DNA of 64,000 nucleotides from Blastobasis lacticolella. Its lineage: Eukaryota > Arthropoda > Insecta > Lepidoptera > Blastobasidae. This document shows, piece by piece, positions 54,870 through 64,000 of the stretch (within the stretch, counting starts at the first letter, position 1; every line of letters starts with the position of its first letter). The notes below the pieces were generated by a model. It was given only the letters and a program-made list of their open reading frames with translations. It was not told where the DNA came from and made no database searches. Location of the stretch: positions 4,403,001 to 4,467,000 of the forward strand of contig LR990055.1 in NCBI GenBank assembly GCA_905147135.1, read 5' to 3'. The position numbers and the translations under genes were made by a program.

Positions 54870-55040
54870 CCAATATCATCAGCCTATACTAGTCCAATGC
54901 TGGATGTTCGCCAATGCACCCTGCCCTCGGCTTGTATCCAGACGCCTTTCACAAATCGTCACTCCACCTGGCCGCAGGTTGTACTACGCTTACCGAGTAA
55001 TTGTTGAAACCCTCGTTCTAAATGGTGATAAGGGCTCTAT
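54870..55040 (-). mobile_element. RTE-like LINE fragment
   Basis: Antisense blocks 'atcatcagcctatactagtc', 'ccctgccctcggcttgtatc', 'cacaaatcgtcactccacct'. The same order occurs at 63545-63835. Confidence 0.6.
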
Positions 55041-57100
55041 TTATACATTGCCGCTTACAAATCGTTCGCGCTTTGTAAGCAAATTGACAAGTCTACCATA
55101 TTGGTACGCGATTTAGCCGCGGTGGCTACGCGGACGCAACGCGACGACTGCGTGGTGACTAGAGGGATGCTGCGTGATTGTTTACAAATTAAATTACGAA
55201 ACAAAAATTGCATAAACATTTGCCAAATTGCAGAATTCGTGTGCATGTGTATGGGCTCTAAGTGACCACACAGGGCTGGTGCTAAATAGGTAATTCACTT
55301 TTGGTCACCCTATAGACCAAACTAAGACGCACCGCCAAACGGCTTGCCCTGATTTTTTGGCGGAGTCTGGTGATGTTTAAGGCGTATGGCTCTGGGCGGT
55401 TGCGCTTGAATACTATGTTTGTTGATTGGGAGAACATTTCAGCGCCTCTTCCAACTGATCTACTCTTATCCTAAGGCGCGGATTATATCAGGCGTCGGCG
55501 ACGCGGGTAGCTGCTAACTCAAAACTGTAGCTATGATTTTTTAATGCGCGCGCCGACGCATAATATCGTATGAATCTACACCTAATATCAGCCTTCAGCT
55601 GTAATGGTAGTTAAAAACCCATGAACTCATGTATAAAATTGTAAAATAAAAGACAACAGTGGTCCATAAAACAAAAAGCAAAGTTTGTTTTTACGTACTT
55701 ACTGTTTTTTTCTTCTATTAATTACATCAATGTTTAAAACAACTCTCAGGCATTTTTTCAATTACTCTCTGGCATTTTCTCAATTTCTCTCAGGCAACTA
55801 AGCCTGCCTGGATAACGAATGTGACGCCTCATACTAATTGCGAACCACCTGTCTCGCACTCGACGTATCTACAATCCGGGCATACCTTTAAAACTCTAAC
55901 ATTTCCGATTGCCTGCAACAGATACATGTTCTGATTTATAACGTCGTCGGCCCCCACACGATGGCGGTTGACCGATTTAGATAAAACACACTGCAAAATA
56001 ACGCCACATTATAAGCTGTTTCTCTTCCCAAAATCGAGTTAAACTCAACCTTATAGCCTTGCAATAAGGTGTGTCAACCTTCCAAGAGGTGGTGAATATC
56101 AAGATAGTCGGCGTTTTATGCAAAACGCCATCGCGATCGGCAAAGAAAACGTTCGCAGTACAAATGGTGGTGTGTGTATTGATTTATATTCCGCGACTCT
56201 ATCTGGGACATGCGGATTGGATTGCAATAACCATGTCTGGCTGCGCCCTGTACGTATGAACCCGCATTCTGTCAGAAGCAGAAATGGATGTTGCCAATAA
56301 ATAAGTTGTTGGCATTGGCTTGTTTATTTTGTTTTTATTTTGTGGAACTACTGGCTGGTCTGCTTTAGTTTTAATATATTTTGGCCTGAGGATAAGGCGT
56401 GACGTTATATATTAAATAAAAGACCTTTTGTTGATTATAGCTCCTAATATATAGCTTCCGATGGAATAAAGCTCATAGGTACAAACATACGAATTTGATA
56501 CATTGCAGTGCGTGGCAAATACAGGTGCCGATTCAAAATTTAAGTAGCTTCACGGTACACCTTCATCAAGAGAAGAAGAAGAGAAGCTGGTAGCTTTCTA
56601 CAGTCATTACGTTTGCACCTGAGCTAATCTGACACTGGTCGCTACTTTATTAAGACTGGATTACGAGTACTACAATATTTAGCCACACATCTCATGAAAC
56701 GCGCTGTTATGGGATATTATCCATTATTTATTTGCTATAAAAAAAAACCAACATGACGTAATACATGCTTAATTTTTAGATCTACTTAAACGCTACACCT
56801 TGACACTACAACAAAGATGCACATTCCACATCAACATATTAAAAAACCATTCACAATCTACTCTTTTCTTCAATTCATCCTCGCACACAATAAAAACACC
56901 GTACCATTCCAACGATCATTTAAATTCGAAAAAAGTACATCCACAACCGTGCCCCGGGTCCCGTTGCGCCACTTAAACGCGTCATTAACCGTGTGAGCCC
57001 GCAATCGAAGGGTTACCCGGGTTAACCCGTTGCCCGCTATACCCAGGTTAATTAGACGCCGATTAAGCGATCATCGCGACTTGGTGCTACTTACCTTAAC
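55041..57100. other. Intergenic, nothing coding; GC block near 56940-57070
   Basis: No gene. 56940-57070 is GC-rich, with 'ggttacccgggttaacccg' and clustered AATTA/ATTA words near 57045-57065. Possibly regulatory, not assignable. Confidence 0.35.
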
Positions 57101-57107
57101 GAGGTGT

Positions 57108-57510
57108 GAAGGGAAACTGTAAAGGACCGCAATTAAGATTTCTGCTAGATTAGTAGGTTTCGAATGGGTTCAAGTAGTTTTATGCATGAATAGTATTGTT
57201 TGTGGAAACTGTTGGACTTGTATTGGGTCTCTACGGACGAGGTTCAAGTAGTTTTATGAATTTAACGTACACGCAGTACACTGTTGGACTTCTGTTGAGC
57301 CTCTGATGTATCAATTGGGGCCTGTCTGTACCAAAAAATATTTTTAGCCCCCCCCCAAAAAGAGAGTTTGGCGTGGGTGTCTGTCTGTGTTAAGGGAAAC
57401 TGTAAAGATAAACCGTAATTAAGATTCCTGCCAGATTAGTACCATTGGTCGAATGGGGTTTAAGTATGAATAAAACGTGTTACGTGGTACACTATTGGAG
57501 TTGTATTATT
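57108..57510. repeat. Direct duplication, period about 283 bp
   Basis: 'gggaaactgtaaag' with 'attaagattyctg' and 'agattagta' occurs at about 57112-57156 and 57395-57445. In between, 'ggttcaagtagttttatg' also appears twice (near 57167 and 57241). Confidence 0.65.
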
Positions 57511-58007
57511 TATTTATTTAATTATTAAAACTTTATGCACTAGAGGTACATTGGCGGACTTAAAGCTAAAGTATCTCATCTACCAGTCAACCGTGAAAAA
57601 AATATAAATAATATAAAAATATTATGTCTCTGCTGTGTCAATCCGGGCTGAACAAAAAAATGTTTGATCCCCTGCAAAAAGAGTGTAAGTTTGGACTCGT
57701 TTTCGATGAGGTTTTCTTTACATAAATGCCAGTTTTATCGAGTTAAAGGTAAAATCGAGGGTCAAATCTCGGCGTCGACAGGCTTTTGCTCGCGACTACG
57801 TTCGCGTAAAATTTGGTTATAACTTTCCTGGACCCGTCCCCGCGGGAACCACACCGAATTTTGGGATAAATTATAGCATATGTACTCTATTTAGGGTTAT
57901 AAACTATATTGCTGCCAATTTTTTGCGTGAAGGAGTATGTAACAAACATTCAAACATCCTTACAAACTTTCGCATTTATAATCTTAGTAAGATAGGATAA
58001 ACAAGAG
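57511..58007. other. Intergenic; Helitron-like repeat on the minus strand
   Basis: 57775-57995 starts 'caggcttttgctcgcgacta' and carries 'cggctttcctggacccg'-like text. It resembles the CTAGCTTTTGCCCGCGAC-type repeat of Lepidoptera. No gene. Confidence 0.4.
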
Positions 58008-58417
58008 CGTCAATGGCCGAGTGATTAAGGTATCCGACTCGTAAGCCAGAGGTGCCGGGTTAGAATCCCACTGTGCCATGTACTAACTAGTTGAACGCTA
58101 ACCGATGCTTTTAAAGTAAGGTAAAGATTATGGTTTCGCGTCCCGAGGGCCTGGACTCCGTCTTAACATGATCTAGGATTTGGCAGATCAGGTAATTAGA
58201 GCCTGTTAACGAACTTGAGCAGATTCGATCATGGCTACACACTTGATCTGTTGAATGTGCAGGTTACCTCACGATGTTTTCCCTCACCGTGAGAGCATCA
58301 GATAATGTTCAACTAATCTCCATAATTCAAAAAAATTAATTGGTACATGACGGTGCTGGGGATCGAACTAGGTACCTCTCACTTATAAGGCCGATCCGTA
58401 AGCCACCGACGCTCTAC
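58008..58417. repeat. Head-to-head inverted pair of SINE family A copies
   Basis: 58008-58118 is a plus-strand tRNA head ('gagtgattaaggtatccgac', B-box-like 'ggttagaatccc'). 58132-58417 is a near full-length minus-strand copy (ends with 'aagccaccgacgctc'). A transcript through both would fold into a long hairpin. Confidence 0.8.
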
Positions 58418-59924
58418 ATGTCCACATTACCCCCTTAAACGTTATCCCTAGCTTTTATTTAACTTCACTTGTGTGTCCTGGAATCATGCAAGCCTAATTT
58501 GATCTGTTTCCTGGCGTTCAATTGAGCTGAAACTTTGTATACCCCTGTAAATTAGGTAGCAATGCATTAATATGGTACCAAGGCGGTGGTCTGATGACTG
58601 ATGATCTGATGATTTTAGCAACTTATGAACAATGAACTCAATAAGATAATAGTGTTTGGGCTCTTTAGAATAATCTTCATGAGTACTATAGCGCCCGTTA
58701 AAAGCTTGTTATAAAAATTTTTTTCATTTGAGAACTTATTTTTACAAACTATATCAAATATTAATCAAATTAGCGCAGGCGCGCATCTTCAAACTTTTAA
58801 ATTATCCGCAACATCCCTCACACCAAGGCTGCTATGGATGTATACGTTACGTACTCGGTCAAACTGCGCAACGCCGCACATCCACCGCCATATTTTTACT
58901 ACGTTGGCATATATATGGCTATTCCAACTCTCTGCCTCCGAATACGTCAATCCCATCATAATCTAAGCACGGCTTACGTCAGCATAATATATCATTGTGC
59001 AGGCGTCGCATACTTGCTGCAGCGGGAAATGCGCGCCGGCCGATAAGCCGATCCGAGCGGACTTTGTGATGTCTACTGTCCGCGCGTCTCCGCCTCACGG
59101 ACCGCGGAGGGTGGATACGCTCCTGGTATGGATTATTTTGCATTAAATTAGGCGAGCAATGATCGTCAGCGTCTAAATGTGATCTTGAGTGGGTTAAGGA
59201 TCGGAGGGAAAGCTAAGGAGGATGGAACATGCTTGTCTAGAAACAAGTGTTGTAGAAGTTTAGAACTTCAATATTCATTTGCTGGTAAGAAACGTCTGCT
59301 GACGCCATGTTTTTAAATTACGCTCATCAACATCTCCCTACCTCATTATTTATTGTCGTATTAGAATGGGGAAACTTATTATGGAGAAAACGAAAGCTGA
59401 CTCTTGCTGGGGTGGAGATTTAATTTTACTTATAAGTTCAACAACATTCGTTGTCCGAACTACCAAGCATAATTCTAATAAACAACTTTATTAAATGTTA
59501 ATTTCTAACCTCACTGACATATCTTAATACAAAACCCACAGTTAATGTAATATTCTATTAATCACAGAAATAAAAGAAAGAACTACCCATCAAACTAAGA
59601 CAGGCATATCCACCCAACACCAGCGTCCACCTACAAGCAAACCAGAGCAGCACTGCCGCATTGTTGCACTGATTTAGAGCGGCAGACATCTCCAAACTAA
59701 CTCGATCCGTTCTCACGTATTAATATATTCTATTCTATATTCGATTCGATTCGATAATTCGCAGACGATGTATCGATTGCAGATTAAGAGTCGGACGGTT
59801 GGATTAGGCGAGGTTTGAAGGGTGGGAAGTGTGATTGCCTGATGCGTGTTTATTATGTTAGTTGGTGTATTCCTCTTGCAGTGAAGTTCTTTAAACAACA
59901 ACAGAGCAACGTGTTATAGAGGTA
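58418..59924. other. Intergenic, nothing recognised
   Basis: Includes a GC-rich patch at 59025-59115. The 58728-59046 frames show no domain. Confidence 0.4.
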
Positions 59925-60035
59925 GGCAACGTATAGCGATACTCTTGGTGTTGCTAATGTCTATAGGCAGTGGTGACCACTTTCCGTCAGGTGGCCCGCT
60001 TGCCTGTTTGCCTACCGAATGACAAAAAAAAAACT
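59925..60035 (+). repeat. Dispersed repeat family D with poly-A tail
   Basis: 'aggcaacgtatagcgatact', 'ggtgttgctaatgtctatag', 'cgtcaggtggcccgcttgcc', A9. Confidence 0.75.
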
Positions 60036-60849
60036 CAAGAGTTACTTAGGTTTAGAAGCTCCCTTATCCTTCACTTGGACTCAACTAACTGAATTGATAC
60101 ATTGTTTATGGTATCTAAAAGGGATATTTTGGCAGAATTGACACTTGGATTGTTATAGGTAACTTTTACATTGCTCGCAGGGTCACTGAGGTGAGGCAGA
60201 TCATGGTGAAGGCGGACTTACTGCGGCGGCTGTACTTTAATACAGCAGTAGCGGAATAACAGTCTTTTAATAAAGCATAGAATATGTGACACTTGTGGAA
60301 AGAAGTGTAGTTTGACATACATCGCGAGTAAATTCCATTCCATTCCATTTCCATTTAATTGCTGTTAAACTTGAAATGAACTAATAAATAAATAATAATA
60401 ATAATAAATTCTGGTTAGGTCATCTTGGCGCGTCCAACGCCATAAAATACTCTTATTCCACTACCGCTGCTTGAAATAAGGAGATAAAATAAATTATAAT
60501 TGTACAGAGTACCGGCAGACCGATTGACCTAAGCCATAATTCCATTGTCACAAGGTTCAGATAGAATATTTTAGCCGAATTTTCAGTTGGTCCATGTTTA
60601 TTTAAATAGCGAATAGACCTTGCACTATTATGTACCTCACACAATAAAATGAATGTAGGATTCTTTTTCGTATTGTATAACAAACAACTGAACAACAGCG
60701 TCTCATTCCAGGACAGTAGAAATTTTATACCGCATCTGAGTAAGATTTCAGATGAGAAATTTATATATCTTGCACCCTTTTCGTCAGTGTACTACTTGCA
60801 AAATATGGTCTATCTTGTCAAAATGTGGGAAATAGGGTCCTTTACTTGC
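60036..60849. other. Intergenic, nothing recognised
   Basis: AT-rich with an (AAT)n run near 60390-60408. Short frames only. Confidence 0.4.
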
Positions 60850-61020
60850 TGATATCAGGAAAGAGGCCCCAAAGGCGGCCTAGGAAGCGACTGATTGCCT
60901 TTGCTGAGACGTATGCGAGAGCCAACGGCTTACGACGCGAGGAACGTGAAGAACAAACAGTAGAAGCGGACCCTGGCATAAGTAGGGATGGACCGCTAGG
61001 ATGATGATGGTGACTGAATG
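60850..61020 (+). mobile_element. LINE 3' tail
   Basis: Frame KRRPRKRLIAFAETYARANG, then 'gcggaccctggcataagtag' and a GATGATGATGG end. Same tail family as 2993-3128. Confidence 0.7.
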
Positions 61021-61143
61021 ACGATGAAGTATCTACTCGCTCTGAATACTTTCCAACGCACGATGAATATTCATGCGATCTGATGGTCTTAGATGACTAA
61101 AGAATGAGTATCAAGAAAGGCAAAACTCTTACACGGCCACCAG

Positions 61144-61384
61144 TAGGCTATTTACGTAACTCTGTTGTTAACAATTCTTTGATTTCAATGATTGAATTGG
61201 TTATGCGATTTCATGAGTTCAGTTTCTAACAAAGTTCCATGGCATCGAATTCACGGGTTCAGTTGCTAACAAAGTTCCATTGTAATTAACTGAAACTATT
61301 AAATCGGTCAAACGTAATCGCAAAAGAAACAATTTCAATCATTGAAATATGAGAATTGTTAGCAACAGAGTTACGTAAAGCCTA
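61144..61384. repeat. MITE with about 66-bp terminal inverted repeats
   Basis: Left 'tttacgtaactctgttgtta' pairs with right 'tagcaacagagttacgtaaa', and the match runs on to 'gcgatt'/'aatcgc'. In the centre 'tctaacaaagttccatgg' and 'gctaacaaagttccattg' form a direct repeat. TA words sit at the edges. Confidence 0.8.
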
Positions 61385-61799
61385 CAGGAGTAGCTCGTAA
61401 ACTATTTTCACCATACTAAAAACCACTAGACCAAGCAAAAAGGTACGCTAAAGTGTTTCACGAAACACCATCCAGAGCCCCACACTGATCCCTGGATGGG
61501 TCGTGTCGGCGTTTAGCATTAAATATATGTTTTACCACCTTATAAAGATTGCGTCCGCGATGCGCTCGGGGCATGCCGCACGAACCCGAGATGCGCCTAC
61601 GACAGTTCGGGTCGAGTTAGTCTGGGAGTTGGTTGGGGAAAAATAGTTATGAAATGTTTAAATTTTGTTATGACAATCTTTAAATAGGCAAGCGGACGAA
61701 CTAATGGACAGTGATCGCTAGATATGTTAATGTCCATTTTAGAGTAAAAATGCGAAACTATATCGTTTTTTACGTTTCCTTCTTGAGGAGTTCATCCGC
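61385..61799. other. Intergenic, nothing recognised
   Basis: No gene. Confidence 0.4.
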
Positions 61800-62075
61800 A
61801 TGCGTATTGTGTTCCGGTAGGATAAGGCAGCCAGCTCACAGTGACAATACGTTTGCGGCACAAAAATTTTGATACTATTTTTGTACTCTTTTACTGCAGT
61901 CTTTGGTCTACCAGGGGTATCACTCCCGTGTAGTCGACCCTGAACAAAAATATTGAACCTAACATAACTTAAGGCAACAGTACCACTTTACATCAATATT
62001 TATATAGGCGACAGTTACCGCTTACCATCAGGTGGGCTATCTACTCGTTTATCACTGCGTAATATGAAAAAAACC
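61800..62075 (+). repeat. Degenerate SINE family C
   Basis: 'ggataaggcagccagctcac', then after an insert 'ggcgacagttaccgcttacc', 'atcaggtgggctatctactc' and A6. Confidence 0.6.
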
Positions 62076-63544
62076 TAAAGCCGTAAAACCCCGTGGCTAT
62101 TGACAAGATTTGTTTTCGAAGTATGCTCAAAAGCACATGCTGAGTGGGTACAATTTATGCTGGCCGCCGCGGCACCGATAGTGGCATGAAAGGCTATGCA
62201 TTGTTTTAGATATTTTAATTATTATTGTTTCGGTTGTCTATAACTGTAACTGTTATTGTGTCGTGGTGTGCTATGTGTAAGAAATGTCTTTTCTGTTCTT
62301 TTACTTTTTTCTTTTCTAAAAGAAGTGTTCATCTTCGTACCGTCAGTTTATACCAATCTAAATCCTCACCCGTCTCCCGGGCTAGCAGGCGCAGGCGCAA
62401 GCGCGTACACAAGGATGTGTGAGTGCGGCGCCCGCGGCCCCCGTGTGTGCCGCGGCACCGTGACTCGCGCGCGGAATGTTTATTGGGCGCAGGGCTAGCG
62501 AGGAGTAGCTTAGGGTTTCTAGAGATGGTCAGTTTTGGAAGGTGTTCGGGAAAAGGCGGAAGATGTGGGCGTCGAGTTTACTAATTTACTTGGTGGTTAT
62601 TGAATCGCATTAACAGCTCAACGGCAATTTTACCAAAAACGTATCAAATTGCCTATGAACTGCGATTGCGTTCCTATTACAATTCAATCGAGACATTAGG
62701 TAATCGAGAGTAGGCAGAGGGTTACAATCCTGACACGCCTATTTTACCTCGATTTCTTCTTTTGCAATGTGTCTGTCTGATCCGGGGTCTGTCTAGTTGT
62801 TTGATACGCTATCTCTCAGGTATTAAAACTTCCACCCACTACCACCACCACCCTCATCATCCACTTTGCATCAGGTGTCCCGCTTGTCCGTTTACCTACC
62901 GTATGAGACAAAAAACTGTAGCTCTGAACTCAATAGGTTTCTGCGGTAGCGAAGCTGTGGTGTGTATAAATTATCCTGCGGAAAATTGGTAAATTGTAGG
63001 TAGCATCTAATTCTAAGAATCAAGTACGATATTCTGAATAGTTCAGGGAACTATCAAACTAAGCTATGAAACCTAAAAACCACCTAAAGTATCGTACAAA
63101 ATCAACCAAAACTAACAATCCAGCAACCACCAGCGAATCCTGTCTAAACCCTTACACATCCCTAGTCGGTTTAACACTTTAATGCGCGGTACACAATCAG
63201 ATATTTGTTTTAAATTATGGTAATAAAATGTCGGCGAGAGTCACGAGCGGTTGAGAGAGTGCGCGCGCGCAGGATGGCTGGGCGAATTGGATCGGTTTAA
63301 CTATGCGCTTAAATAACCACCAATTTATATATCGTATGGGGCAGGGTAGGGCGCGGGAGATCGGTTTGTTACGGGAAGTACAATGTGGTAGACTGGATCT
63401 GGGAACAAGAAGCCTGGTTGACTAGTTAAATTTGGTATTTGTGGGCTGTAAGTTTGTGGTAAGTAGTTGGACAGGGCACAAATCGCCATATATTTTGTCG
63501 CTCTTTATAGTCAGGCTTCCTTATTAAAGAAACCTGGAATACCT
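62076..63544. other. Intergenic; GC-rich block 62370-62500
   Basis: 62370-62500 is CpG-rich ('gcgcaggcgcaagcgcgtac'-like words). It may be a promoter-proximal region of a gene lying outside the window or a retroelement piece; no gene is visible. Confidence 0.3.
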
Positions 63545-63835
63545 AGTTCGAATAATTTAGCGCCTCAGCCTATATTAGTCCACTGCTACTTAGAAAGTTG
63601 GCTACCGAATTTTTGGTGTACTTTTTTTATATTTTTGAGCCTTCCAGAATAAGCAATGCACCATGTCCTCGGCTTGCCGTATCCAGCTTCCATCTGCTTC
63701 GCAAATCGTCACTGCACCTGGTCACTGGGCGTCATAAACTACACTTGCCGAATTGCGGTTTCTACTCGTCTACCCTAACGATTATAGATTTTTTGACAGT
63801 TGGCTGCCATTTCGGCTTGGTAATCTGTACGCTAA
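63545..63835 (-). mobile_element. RTE-like LINE fragment
   Basis: Antisense blocks 'gcctatattagtccactgct', 'gtcctcggcttgccgtatcc', 'cgcaaatcgtcactgcacct', 'tggctgccatttcggcttgg'. Same order as 54870-55040 but longer. Confidence 0.65.
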
Positions 63836-63837
63836 GT

Positions 63838-64000
63838 AGGAGCATCGATGACCGAGTATCTGACTCGTACGTGAGAGGTACCGGGTTCGAAACCCACTGC
63901 GGCCATGTACCAATGACTATTTTCTGAGTTATGTACATTAGTTGAATGCTAACCGATGCTCATACGGTGAGGGATGAAACCTGCACATTCAGCTTACTGA
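63838..64000 (+). repeat. SINE family A, cut by the window end
   Basis: tRNA-like head ('accgagtatctgactcgtac', B-box-like 'gggttcgaaaccc') and the 'acctgcacattcag' body. Continues beyond 64000. Confidence 0.8.

Noticed and set aside
58008..58080. tRNA gene (also at 2030, 31137 and 63838)
   Set aside because: B-box and A-box-like words are present, but cloverleaf pairing is degenerate and each is followed by the same SINE body.

Overview
This is a eukaryotic (insect) window. It almost certainly comes from a moth or butterfly. The base composition is AT-rich. Three multi-exon genes have GT-AG introns. The intergenic DNA is packed with the mixture usual in Lepidoptera: tRNA-derived SINEs, short poly-A SINEs, 3' tails of non-LTR retrotransposons ending in GAT repeats, Helitron-like or MITE fragments and hairpin MITEs. 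I cannot name the species from sequence alone. No rRNA, stand-alone tRNA gene, CRISPR array or bacterial operon structure is visible.

Three protein-coding genes can be rebuilt completely; every exon junction keeps frame. (1) 12763-18122 on the minus strand is a 5-exon, 525-aa SET/MYND methyltransferase-like protein of the insect SMYD (SmydA-like) group. It probably has a non-coding first exon near 21831-22030. (2) 24263-28411 on the plus strand is a 3-exon, 544-aa second SMYD-family member with an extra N-terminal MYND finger. (3) 28875-34470 on the minus strand is an 8-exon, 423-aa class A (rhodopsin-like) seven-transmembrane receptor, probably for a peptide. The two SMYD paralogues point away from each other, so they look like a divergent local family pair. 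The receptor is convergent with the second SMYD gene, with 463 bp between their stop codons. No functional link between receptor and SMYD genes is visible.

Layout: 1-3.2 kb holds intergenic repeats. 3332-8554 is a young element with 484/488-bp long terminal repeats, a 4-bp target duplication, an internal minisatellite and no recognisable gag or pol, inserted into an older SINE. 8.7-12.5 kb is intergenic. 12.5-22 kb is SMYD gene 1 with its probable promoter. 22-24.2 kb is intergenic repeats and a decayed LINE. 24.2-28.4 kb is SMYD gene 2. 28.9-34.5 kb is the receptor gene. 34.5-64 kb is about 29 kb in which I recognise no host gene. It contains SINEs, LINE tails, MITEs, two duplications, and a few palindrome-rich or CGATA-rich stretches that could be regulatory.

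The most unusual features are: the non-coding LTR-flanked element; substitutions in the NHSC SAM-binding motif of both SMYD proteins; a SINE with a perfect 15-bp target duplication three bases after the receptor stop codon; and a recurring pattern of retroelement tails lying a few to a few tens of bases downstream of splice donors. I found no clear evidence of a wholly new biological system.
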